NCBI GenBank assembly: GCA_038888615.1
Contig: JAWAID010000001.1
Location: 248,001 to 312,000 of the forward strand
Length of the DNA stretch: 64,000 nucleotides
From: Candidatus Korarchaeum sp.
GTDB taxonomy: Archaea; Korarchaeota; Korarchaeia; Korarchaeales; Korarchaeaceae
Direction: 5' to 3'
The position numbers and the translations under genes were made by a program. The notes under the pieces were generated by a model. The model was not told the DNA's origin. It was given only the letters and a program-made list of their open reading frames with translations, and ran no database searches. Positions 24,604 to 32,256 of this stretch are shown in pieces (position 1 is the first letter of the stretch; the number at the start of each line of letters is the position of its first letter).

Positions 24604-25920
24604 ATGCTCAGGTTCTTAGGAGGAGCTAGGTGCGTAGGAAGATCTGGTGTAGAGGTAACTGGGAGGAGCTCACTTATCTTAGACTACGGTATCGATCTAG
24701 GAGCTGCTAGCTCAAAGCTAACACCTTTGGACCCTAGGACCTCTCCAGAAGCTCTGATTCTTACTCATGCTCACTTGGATCACTACGGAGCCAGTCCACT
24801 GATACTTAAACAGTGGGATTGCGATGTTTACGTGACCCCTCCTACCGTCGATGTGGGGGAGATACTGCTTAAGGACTTCCTGAGTCTCTCATCCGAATAC
24901 ACGGATAAGCCATACTCCTTCCAAGACGTTCAGCTCTTGAGGAGGAGGGAGAGGTCCATTAGGCTCAATGACATCCTCTACTTGGACGGATGGGAGCTTA
25001 GGACCTTCAACGCCGGCCACGTCTTAGGTTCTGTGATGATACACCTCACTTCGAGTGACGGTAAGAGTTTACTTTACACGGGGGACTTGAACACCTCGGG
25101 GACCAGAACCCTAAGGGGTGCGGAGACAGAGCTCCCGAAAGTGGATTACCTGATAATGGAGGCTACCTACGGTGGTGACGCGGACGTACATCCCTCCAGG
25201 AAGAAGGTAGAGAGACAGTTCGTAGAGGACATAAAGAGCGTTATAGCTAGAGGAGGGGTTACCATAATTCCTACGTTCGCTTTAGGTAGAGCGCAGGAAG
25301 TTCTCCTAACGTTAATACATTATATGGAATCCGGAGTTTTGCAAGAGGTACCTATATTCGTCGATGGCATGATAAGGGAGATCTCGAAGTACTACAACGC
25401 TTACTGGTCTTGGCTGAGACCTGAGATACAGAGGGTGATAAGGGAGAGTAAGAGAGGCCTCTTCGATCACAGGGCTATAGAGGAGGTTAGGAATAGGGAG
25501 GAACTACTCGAGCTGAGTGAACCCTTCATCGTGCTAACGACTTCCGGGATGCTCCAAGGGGGACCCGTCATCACTTACCTCAGGCATTTTGGAACGAGAA
25601 GCGGGAACTTAATTTACCTCACGGGTTATCAGGTTAAGGGGACCAGGGGGAGGATGTTGCTAGACGGGATCAGGCAGATCCCGATGCCAGATGGTACCCT
25701 GATAGAAGTGAAGAGCGAAGTGAAGTTCGCAGACTTCTCAGCGCATGCTGATCAACCTAATCTGATCAACTTCGTAACTAAGATAGCGAGCAAGGGTTTA
25801 AAGGAGGTCTTCCTAGTTCATGGAGAGTCTGAGAAACTTGTTCAATTGAGGAGGAAGCTCGAAGGGAGGAACATAAGGACTTACATACCGCATGAGGGGG
25901 AAGTTATAGTGCTAAGGTGA
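24604..25920 (+). CDS. Beta-CASP metallo-beta-lactamase ribonuclease (aCPSF2-like)
   Basis: A 438-residue RNA-cleaving metallo-hydrolase without an N-terminal KH region. The metallo-beta-lactamase motif 2 is HAHLDHYG (about 55-62). Motif 3 is NAGHVLGS (His near 138), motif 4 is YTGDLN, and the motif A-type ligand is in EATYGG. The beta-CASP part has the conserved TTSGMLQGGP segment and ends with FSAHADQ (motif B) and VHGE (motif C). The lack of KH domains sets it apart from aCPSF1/FttA and fits aCPSF2; RNase J-like 5' exonuclease activity is also possible. It is the last gene of the gins-mcm-hel308-purB run. Confidence 0.85.
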   Translation: MLRFLGGARCVGRSGVEVTGRSSLILDYGIDLGAASSKLTPLDPRTSPEALILTHAHLDHYGASPLILKQWDCDVYVTPPTVDVGEILLKDFLSLSSEYTDKPYSFQDVQLLRRRERSIRLNDILYLDGWELRTFNAGHVLGSVMIHLTSSDGKSLLYTGDLNTSGTRTLRGAETELPKVDYLIMEATYGGDADVHPSRKKVERQFVEDIKSVIARGGVTIIPTFALGRAQEVLLTLIHYMESGVLQEVPIFVDGMIREISKYYNAYWSWLRPEIQRVIRESKRGLFDHRAIEEVRNREELLELSEPFIVLTTSGMLQGGPVITYLRHFGTRSGNLIYLTGYQVKGTRGRMLLDGIRQIPMPDGTLIEVKSEVKFADFSAHADQPNLINFVTKIASKGLKEVFLVHGESEKLVQLRRKLEGRNIRTYIPHEGEVIVLR

Positions 25921-26001
25921 TGTATTAGTTCCTTATCTCTCGCGTATTACATCCGCTATCCCCTCTTTTTTAGCTAAGCATGTAGGGCCTCCTGATAAGG
26001 A

Positions 26002-26652
26002 ATGCAAGCTAGCCAAGAGGTGGGACATCAGGAGAGTCTGCTATCTCGGCTCTTCTCGGGGATCTTCAGTAGGAATAAGAAGATAGCGTTAGGCATTTAC
26101 GGGCCAGTTAACTCAGGGAAGACAACGCTGGCTAACAGGATATGCATGGACTTCACTGGTAAGAGGGCAGGGACTGTGAGCAGGATACCTCATGAGACGA
26201 GGTCTGTTAATATTGTTGAGAACGTCTCACTGAAGCTGAGGAACGGATCTATACTGATGGACGTGATCGACACTCCGGGGATAGCTACCAGGATAAGTTA
26301 CAGGAGCTTCCTCAGGTACGGCTTCAAGAAGGAGGAAGCTATGGAGAGGGCTGCTGAGGCAGCTAGAGGAGTTGTTGAAGCAATAAGAAGTATGGAGAGG
26401 GTAGATTTAGCTTTGCTAGTCCTAGATTCAACTAAGGATCCTACATCGCAGGTAAACTGGGTTATCGCTGGCAATCTCAAGGCGAGACACGTACCCTACA
26501 TAGTGGTCGCGAACAAGATAGATCTACCGTATGCTAGGCCTAAAATTGTTGAAAAGGTCTTTTCTGAAGAAAAAGTTGTTCAAATATCCGCGCTTCGCGG
26601 TGATAACGTTACCTCACTGTACGAAGCGATTGTAGAACTAACTAAGTCCTAG
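26002..26652 (+). CDS. Era/Obg-like small GTPase, archaeal family
   Basis: A 216-residue stand-alone GTP-binding protein. G1 is GIYGPVNSGKTTLANRI (about 34-50), G3 is DTPGIATR, G4 is NKIDLP, and a G5-like SALRG follows. An insertion between G3 and G4 contains a helical RAAEAARGVVEAIR segment. No membrane or RNA-binding domain is visible. The family is widespread in archaea, often next to a small zinc-ribbon protein, as here (7 bp downstream). A role in ribosome or RNA metabolism is plausible but not shown by sequence. Confidence 0.75.
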   Translation: MQASQEVGHQESLLSRLFSGIFSRNKKIALGIYGPVNSGKTTLANRICMDFTGKRAGTVSRIPHETRSVNIVENVSLKLRNGSILMDVIDTPGIATRISYRSFLRYGFKKEEAMERAAEAARGVVEAIRSMERVDLALLVLDSTKDPTSQVNWVIAGNLKARHVPYIVVANKIDLPYARPKIVEKVFSEEKVVQISALRGDNVTSLYEAIVELTKS

Positions 26653-26659
26653 TGAGAGG

Positions 26660-27007
26660 ATGCCCGTCAGGATCTCCCTTAAATGTAAGAGTTGTGGCCT
26701 GGAGATAGATGCGCGAAGCTCGGATGGCCCCATTCCAAGGTCCTGCCCTTCCTGCGGTAGCAGGGAAATGGAGTTCTCAGTGAGCCTAATGGCTGACGGC
26801 AAGAGGGATATTGAGGAGTGTTCGCATGTCCCCCTGAAACCTTTGATAGAAGACTCTTTCGTGAAGCAAGTATCACCTGGGGAATACTTGATAGACCTCT
26901 CACCACCTAGGGAGGTCGCCATAGCTGAACTCGAGCCCGGGGTTTATGAGATCTTGATCACTGGCTTTCCTATAAGGAATCACTCGAAGGCTCACAGATC
27001 TTTATGA
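26660..27007 (+). CDS. Zinc-ribbon protein of unknown function
   Basis: A 115-residue protein with an N-terminal zinc ribbon (CKSCGLEI at about 9-16 and CPSCGSREM at about 31-39) and a C-terminal, probably beta-rich domain (LIDLSPPREVAIAELEPGVYEILITGF). It is co-directional with and 7 bp behind the Era-like GTPase gene, so it is a likely partner in the same transcript. I do not recognise the C-terminal domain. Its last 16 bp overlap the convergent trmI gene. Confidence 0.65.
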   Translation: MPVRISLKCKSCGLEIDARSSDGPIPRSCPSCGSREMEFSVSLMADGKRDIEECSHVPLKPLIEDSFVKQVSPGEYLIDLSPPREVAIAELEPGVYEILITGFPIRNHSKAHRSL

Positions 27008-27804
27008 GTTTCCGATACACCTTTTGAAATTTTTCTTCCGATTATTATGAAGCCGGTATGTCCTACCATCATGGGAAAAGGTCGTGTCCTCCTCTCATCG
27101 CTCTCGTACTCTCTATCCAGTATCTCATGGATTTCTATAAGCCCGAATCCGACCTCCCTAGCTCTGCTGACTGTCTTGCTTATTTGCTCACACGAGGGGA
27201 CGAAGGCGATGAAGCTACCGTTCGGTTTAAGCTTCTCGTGAACCTGGGGGAGCAGCTCCCACGGGTCAGGTATGTCTAAGAACACAGCATCCACGTTAGA
27301 TTCCTCTATACCTTCTTTGGCATCCTTATGTCTCAGCACCACGTTATTCAGCCCTAGAAGCTTAATGTTCCTCTCCGCAACCTCTATGGACTCTTTCCTA
27401 ACCTCATAACTGTAAAGCCTCCCCTCAGGCCCCAGGAAAGTAGAGAGAGCTATCGTGAATGCTCCTGAACCCGTGCCTATCTCGACGACGGTATCCCCGG
27501 GCTTCACTCCGGACTTGAGAATCATGAAACCAGCGTCCTTCGGGTATATTATCTGAGTAACTCTTCCTATCTTCTCGATATGGTCCACTATCGTGGGTCT
27601 ATGAACCTCAACTCTCTCACCCTTACTCGTCTCTACTACGCATCCCCACTCCCTCCCGATTAAGCTAGAGAGATCTATCGATCCTCTGTGCGTATGAAGG
27701 ACCTTTCCCCTCTTCACTCTGACTAGGAACTTCTTTGGTCTCCCCTTCTTCCCGTAAATCACTAGAAGAGCGATGTCATCCTCTGAGACGAGCAAGTCCG
27801 GCAT
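26992..27804 (-). CDS. trmI: tRNA (adenine58-N1)-methyltransferase TrmI
   Basis: A 270-residue SAM-dependent enzyme making m1A58 (in archaea also m1A57) in the T-loop of tRNA. An N-terminal beta domain (about 1-70) precedes the Rossmann domain with VVEIGTGSGAFTIALS (SAM loop), YSYEVRKESIEVAERN (ribose-binding Glu), and AVFLDIPDPWELLPQVH (the DxPxPW catalytic signature). I choose the ATG at 27804 because an A/T-rich TATA element at about 27830-27843 lies just upstream, leaving the frame-open GTG at 27825 too close to it. It converges on the zinc-ribbon gene. Confidence 0.92.
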   Translation of the reverse strand: MPDLLVSEDDIALLVIYGKKGRPKKFLVRVKRGKVLHTHRGSIDLSSLIGREWGCVVETSKGERVEVHRPTIVDHIEKIGRVTQIIYPKDAGFMILKSGVKPGDTVVEIGTGSGAFTIALSTFLGPEGRLYSYEVRKESIEVAERNIKLLGLNNVVLRHKDAKEGIEESNVDAVFLDIPDPWELLPQVHEKLKPNGSFIAFVPSCEQISKTVSRAREVGFGLIEIHEILDREYESDERRTRPFPMMVGHTGFIIIGRKISKGVSETHKDL

Positions 27805-27825
27805 CCGCTTGCCCTGGATGCTCAC

Positions 27826-28329
27826 CTCTATTTATTTTTATTCCTCCCCGTTCAGGAGTTTCCACTTCTCCCATGTGGATCTGAGCATTTGCGTGGATTC
27901 ATGGTTAGTGAAGCCGGATGAAAAGGCACAGGGGAGCCTGTCTTGAGGTAAGGTCCTCGCAAAGCTCTGAGTAACTCAGACCAGAGATCTATCAACGCAT
28001 AAGGCCTTAAGCACGAGATTTATGCAACATCCCACGTCGTAACAGCAGTTTCGAGTAGATATAACTAAGCGGACGTAAGCGTATGACTCCGGTGGAGGAA
28101 GCTTCCGGACATTAAGGGATCCAAGGATGCTCCGGAGAGATGTCAATGTCCGAGAGGAGCATGAAGTACCTTCGGGTAGATCCTCCATACTTTCCTCTAA
28201 ATCAGTGAAGGGCTGAAAAGGAATTCCTCGTATCTTCTCATCATGTCTCTTAAATTTTTAATGTTAAGCACCCGAATCATTATGAGTTCATGAACGTTTG
28301 AGCGTGAGAAAATTAAGAGGGGGAACAGT
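27826..28329. other. 504-bp gene-free region with RNA-like structure
   Basis: No protein gene is convincing here. The sequence is rich in compact inverted repeats: CGGACATT/AATGTCCG around 28106-28150, TACC-TTCG-GGTA (a cTTCGg tetraloop on the plus strand) near 28168-28180, ACAGG-GGAG-CCTGT near 27931-27944, and TCTGAGTAACTCAGA near 27964-27978. A TATA-like AAAAATTTAAGAG on the minus strand lies at about 28250-28262. The region could encode a structured non-coding RNA of about 300 nt, or hold terminators and leaders of the flanking minus-strand genes. Confidence 0.4.
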
Positions 28330-29475
28330 CTAGAGAAGAGCTCTAGCCACTTTTGAAGCTAGTAAAGGGTGCTTCATCAACTTCATAGCGACCTTCGCTA
28401 CCTCTATACCGTTAGCTAAATTCACCACGTCCTCATAATCCAGGACATCGGCTAACTGATTCAGATCTTCATCGCTAAGCCTCTCGAAAACACGCATAGC
28501 TCTCAGACTATCTCTTATCCTCTTGATCCAACCTTCATACTCTTTCTCGAAAGCAATGAGGCTACGCTTAGATACATCTCCCTTCCTTATCGCGGATTCT
28601 ATCACTCTGCTCGCGGCCTTGCCCGCGGCTATGGACGAGTGGATACCGGCGCCCGTGAACGGTATGACAGTACCGGCCGCATCCCCTATCAGTATGACAC
28701 CATCGCTGATGTACTCCCTAGCCATTCCACCTATAGGAACGACGTAGCCACCGAAGCCTATTATCTTCGCTCTTCTGAAGATCTCTGGATTTTCCTTGAT
28801 GAACTTATCGAGGTAAGGTTTTGGAGAACCTCCTCTAACTCCTATTCCCACATTAGCTACTTGCTCGTCCTTTGGGAATATCCAAGCATAACCTCCCGGA
28901 GCCAGAGACCCCACGTAGATACGGCCTGTCGTGTAGGAGTCTAGTTCCAAGCCCACCATCTTGTACTGGTAGGTGGGTATGGGCTCTGTGCTGTTATCTA
29001 AGCCGGAGGACTTAGCTATAATGGAGTTGTAACCATCCGCTCCTATCACTACCTTCCCTCTAACAGATACTCCCTTCAAGGTTCTGACCCCGATGACCTT
29101 ACCACCTTCCTTGAGTACTCCCTCTACCCTCTCACCTACCTTTATCTCGGCTCCTGCAAGCACAGCTTTCTTCGCGAGTTCTTGAAGAAATAAATCTTTG
29201 TTTATCGCGTAGCCATGCATGGGGATCTCTACGTATTTACCAGAAGGAGCGTAGACTCTCATATTGAGTTCATTAGTAACTATGCCCGGTTTCGGCTCTA
29301 TACCAGCTGTCTCAAATGTCGATTTACTCGTTCCTTCACCGCAGGGCTTCCAGGCCCTTACATCAGAGTGAGATTCGAATAGCACGACTTTAAGACCAAG
29401 TTCTGCGGAGAACTTAGCTGCTGAGAGTCCTGCTGGACCTCCTCCGACGACTATAACGTCCCATTCCTCCTCCAT
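28330..29475 (-). CDS. Geranylgeranyl reductase family FAD-dependent oxidoreductase
   Basis: A 381-residue flavoprotein expected to saturate the isoprenoid chains of archaeal ether lipids. The N-terminal dinucleotide-binding motif is VVGGGPAGLSAAKFSAELG (about 8-26). The archaeal GGR box around KPCGEGTSKSTFE follows, and GVILIGDAAGTVIPFTGAGIH forms the second FAD contact. A basic C-terminal helical tail ends the protein. Length is typical. It stands alone on the minus strand, 135 bp from the small winged-helix gene on the other strand. The lipid pathway gene for GGGP synthase is 28 kb away in this window. Confidence 0.85.
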   Translation of the reverse strand: MEEEWDVIVVGGGPAGLSAAKFSAELGLKVVLFESHSDVRAWKPCGEGTSKSTFETAGIEPKPGIVTNELNMRVYAPSGKYVEIPMHGYAINKDLFLQELAKKAVLAGAEIKVGERVEGVLKEGGKVIGVRTLKGVSVRGKVVIGADGYNSIIAKSSGLDNSTEPIPTYQYKMVGLELDSYTTGRIYVGSLAPGGYAWIFPKDEQVANVGIGVRGGSPKPYLDKFIKENPEIFRRAKIIGFGGYVVPIGGMAREYISDGVILIGDAAGTVIPFTGAGIHSSIAAGKAASRVIESAIRKGDVSKRSLIAFEKEYEGWIKRIRDSLRAMRVFERLSDEDLNQLADVLDYEDVVNLANGIEVAKVAMKLMKHPLLASKVARALL

Positions 29476-29610
29476 ACTCGCACCCCATTAAGTCACTGCT
29501 GACCTATTTCAGCGTTACCGATCGGTCCATGTTCGTTGATAAACGAAAAAAATAGCAGAATGCTCGACAGATGGTAAAAGTTTTATAGAGATGAATGCTC
29601 AGGATTAGTA

Positions 29611-29904
29611 ATGAAAGGGGCGCGACCCCATCCCTCGGCCGAACTCACGGGAGTGAAAGGTGAAGGTGACTTGAGCGTCCTGATGGATGCGCATTTGAGG
29701 ATCCTGAGGAGGTTGGAAAAAGCTGGTCCTGAGGGAGTGGTTGCATCAGAGCTAATTCCCGATAGATTCGCTAGGGAGTTCGTCCTCAAGTACCTCGCGA
29801 GTAAGGGTCTTATCGTGAGGAGGAGGAAGTTTAGGGGGGAGAGGGTCTTCATAACGACCAAGGGGCTAGTTATTCTCAAGGACTACGGTAACGGTATCAC
29901 GTGA
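29611..29904 (+). CDS. Small winged-helix DNA-binding protein
   Basis: A 97-residue protein. After a flexible 20-residue start, the segment LMDAHLRILRRLEKAGPEG forms helix 1, VASELIPDRFAREFVLKYLASKGLI resembles helices 2-3 of a winged helix, and RRRKFRGERVFITTKGLVIL forms the wing. It is likely a transcriptional regulator of unknown target. A TATA-like AAAAGTTTTATAGAG at about 29576-29590 places the transcription start close to the ATG. The next gene, tgtA, has its own A/T-rich promoter, so they need not be one operon. Confidence 0.6.
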   Translation: MKGARPHPSAELTGVKGEGDLSVLMDAHLRILRRLEKAGPEGVVASELIPDRFAREFVLKYLASKGLIVRRRKFRGERVFITTKGLVILKDYGNGIT

Positions 29905-29949
29905 ACTACATCTTAAAATTTAAAAATTTTATTTATTTTGAGGTTGGGC

Positions 29950-31707
29950 ATGTCACTCTACTTCAGGGTCAGGAAATTCGATGCATCAGCTAGGCTCTCC
30001 GAACTCAGGACTAAATCTGGAACAATAACGCTACCCGAGTTCTTCCCCGTGTACAATCCCAACAAGCCGACAGTGAGTGCTAAGGAGATGACTGAAATGG
30101 GAGTTAGGGCTCTTATAACGAATTCTTATGTGATATATAGGGATCCGAAGCTCAGGCAAGCTGCTCTTGAGAGAGGTATTCATTCATTGCTCGATTTCAG
30201 TGGAGTTATCATGACGGATTCCGGAGCTTATCAGGTCTATAGGTACGGGGATATTGAGGTGACTAACAGCGAGATACTCGAATTTCAGCATGCGATAGGT
30301 TCGGACATAGGATCCATACTGGATGTACCGATGTCATCGGAGATAAGCAGGGAGGAATCACAGGCTGGCGTAGAGAGAACAATAAAACACGCTGAGGAAT
30401 GGGCATCCATGAGGGATGATCTTTCAGGAACACTCTGGATAGGGACCCCCCAGGGCTCTAAATATCAAGATCTCGTAGCTAAGTGTTCAAAGAGAATCAG
30501 AGAACTCGATTTTGAGTATAATGGTGTTGGCTCCATAAAGGTCGCTTTAGAGAGTTACGATTTCGCTACCCAAGTGGATCACTTCATGTTAGTCAGGTCC
30601 CTGCTTCAAGCAGGTAAGCCCTTCCACTTCTGGGGCATAGGGCATCCATCGACGTTCGCCTTATTCGCTGCTATGGGGGCTGATTCTTTCGATTCGGCTT
30701 CCTATTCGCTCTACGCTGAGCAGGACAGGTACATGACCCCTAGCGGAACCCTCCTACTCAGTGAGATAGAGGAGTTCCCATGCGTATGTCCGATCTGCTC
30801 GAAGTATACCCCTAATGAGATGAGAGAGTTAGATAGAAAGGAGAGGACGCATTTAATAGCGAAGCATAATCTTTACGTTTGTTTAAGCGAGATAAGGAAG
30901 GTGAGGGAAGCTATAAGGGGAGATTGGTTATGGGAGCTTGTCCAAGAGAGGTCCAGATTCCACCCCAACCTTTACTTCGCTCTGATGATGCTCCTAAGGA
31001 GGTACGATAAGCTATTAGAAATGAGAGAGCCTCTCTTCAAGTCATCAGGACTTCAATACTCGGGACCTGAGACCTTCCTGAGACCTGAGGTCATGAGAGC
31101 TAGGGAGAGAGTCAGAAAAGCTGAATCTGAGAGGAAGTTCAGGAGGTTACTTTATGGGGAGGTCCCAATAGGGCTCAAGTATACTTACCCATTTGGGCAG
31201 ACGGTATGTCCCTACGATGAAGAACTCCTGGAGGAACCGAGTGATAGTGAGGTGCTCTCAGCTGTCCTATCTTACCAATTCGGAGTTCCCTTCCCGAAGA
31301 TCGATGACGTCAGCATAAGGAGATCCAGGAGTACTGGTACGCTGAGGGAAGTCAAGTTAAGAGGGATTACGATAGGACACTTCAGACCGAGTGACGGTGC
31401 CTTCATCCCAACCCTGGAGGGAGCTTCACTCCTTCTGAGGCACTTACCTTATCCAATAGGCCGAGTCGTCGTTAACGATCCCTTCGCTGATGTCGTAGCT
31501 AGAGGTACTACGGTCTTCGTGAAGTTCGTGAAGGAGGCGGATCCTAACATAAGACCGAGGAGCGAAGTAATCATCGTTAACGAGAATGATGAGCTCTTAG
31601 CGACGGGCAGGGCTTTGCTTTCAGGCGCTGAGTACGAAGAGTACCACCGGGATCATCCTTTCATCTTAATCAGGAGGCATTCTAAGGATCGGCTACTGAA
31701 GAGTTAA
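29950..31707 (+). CDS. tgtA: Archaeosine tRNA-guanine transglycosylase (TgtA)
   Basis: An enzyme of about 585 residues that exchanges guanine-15 in the D-loop of tRNA for preQ0 on the way to archaeosine. MTDSGAYQV carries the catalytic nucleophile/base region. The zinc site is CVCPICS with a following histidine (LIAKHN). The C-terminal quarter (about 500-580) is a PUA domain with VVNDPFADVVARGTTVFVKFV. The frame is open to 29938, but the ATG at 29950 (MSLYFRVRKFDASARLSE) is preferred because a run of A/T with TTTTATTTA ends about 16 bp before it, suggesting leaderless translation. Its end overlaps the convergent dephospho-CoA kinase gene by 26 bp. Confidence 0.93.
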   Translation: MSLYFRVRKFDASARLSELRTKSGTITLPEFFPVYNPNKPTVSAKEMTEMGVRALITNSYVIYRDPKLRQAALERGIHSLLDFSGVIMTDSGAYQVYRYGDIEVTNSEILEFQHAIGSDIGSILDVPMSSEISREESQAGVERTIKHAEEWASMRDDLSGTLWIGTPQGSKYQDLVAKCSKRIRELDFEYNGVGSIKVALESYDFATQVDHFMLVRSLLQAGKPFHFWGIGHPSTFALFAAMGADSFDSASYSLYAEQDRYMTPSGTLLLSEIEEFPCVCPICSKYTPNEMRELDRKERTHLIAKHNLYVCLSEIRKVREAIRGDWLWELVQERSRFHPNLYFALMMLLRRYDKLLEMREPLFKSSGLQYSGPETFLRPEVMRARERVRKAESERKFRRLLYGEVPIGLKYTYPFGQTVCPYDEELLEEPSDSEVLSAVLSYQFGVPFPKIDDVSIRRSRSTGTLREVKLRGITIGHFRPSDGAFIPTLEGASLLLRHLPYPIGRVVVNDPFADVVARGTTVFVKFVKEADPNIRPRSEVIIVNENDELLATGRALLSGAEYEEYHRDHPFILIRRHSKDRLLKS

Positions 31708-32239
31708 CCGAAGTGAACGCATCCTCAAGGAGCTCAATGGCCTCCCTCTTAGAGTTCTCGGTCACTCTGACCATCACCATGCCAACATCGGGCTGCCCGT
31801 AGACGAATATCCAATCATTAGGGGAGAGTATCATCGCAGGAAATCCAAGGAGGTCCTCTTCTCCATCTATCAGCACTGCTACGTTTACCTTCGAGGAAAC
31901 CTCCACTGCCCTAGCGAACTTCATCCAAGCTTCCCTAGTCAGTCTCCCCGGAGGGTTCCTAGCGGTCAATATGAGGAATCCGTCCAGGAGGTACGCTGCG
32001 GAGGGGTTCACCTCTCTCTTCTCCTTCAAGTCTATCACAACAACCCTAGGCCTCATTCCCGCTTCTAGGAGTACCCTAGTCACCCTATCGCCGACACAAA
32101 CGACATCCTTACTAATCAGGACATCGGGATCGTATATTAAATCTCCTCTTATTTCTGAAACTTTCTTCCTCTTCTCTGGAATTAGGACTAGGTCCTCAAG
32201 TAGCTCGAGGTCATCCGATAGGAACCTTTTATCTCCCAT
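31682..32239 (-). CDS. GTP-dependent dephospho-CoA kinase (DUF359)
   Basis: A protein of 185 residues from the ATG at 32239, completing coenzyme A synthesis in archaea. Family motifs are VCVGDRVTRVLLEAG (about 46-60), VVIDLKEKREV (about 65-75), TARNPPGRLT, VLIDGEEDLL and VYGQPDVGMV. This set matches the archaeal GTP-dependent enzyme (DUF359) that replaces bacterial CoaE. The frame is open to 32311 and would overlap the divergent radical SAM gene. The start at 32239, about 27 bp after an AATATTAGG element, avoids this. It overlaps tgtA at its 3' end. Confidence 0.88.
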   Translation of the reverse strand: MGDKRFLSDDLELLEDLVLIPEKRKKVSEIRGDLIYDPDVLISKDVVCVGDRVTRVLLEAGMRPRVVVIDLKEKREVNPSAAYLLDGFLILTARNPPGRLTREAWMKFARAVEVSSKVNVAVLIDGEEDLLGFPAMILSPNDWIFVYGQPDVGMVMVRVTENSKREAIELLEDAFTSVNSSVADP

Positions 32240-32256
32240 GACAGGGAGTACCCCCG

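Noticed and set aside
27976-28188. 70-codon minus-strand protein frame
   Set aside because: It runs through several RNA-like stems, has low-complexity composition and no ribosome-binding site, so coding is unlikely.
27910-28230. RNase P RNA on the minus strand (GAGGAAAGT near one end, CCGGCTT near the other)
   Set aside because: The universal P4 pairing between these segments fails at conserved C-G pairs, and other conserved regions are missing.
28201-28260. C/D box RNA on the minus strand (ATGATGA ... CTGA)
   Set aside because: Box C lies only a few bases from a TATA-like element, so it would not be in the transcript, and no internal D'/C' boxes are seen.
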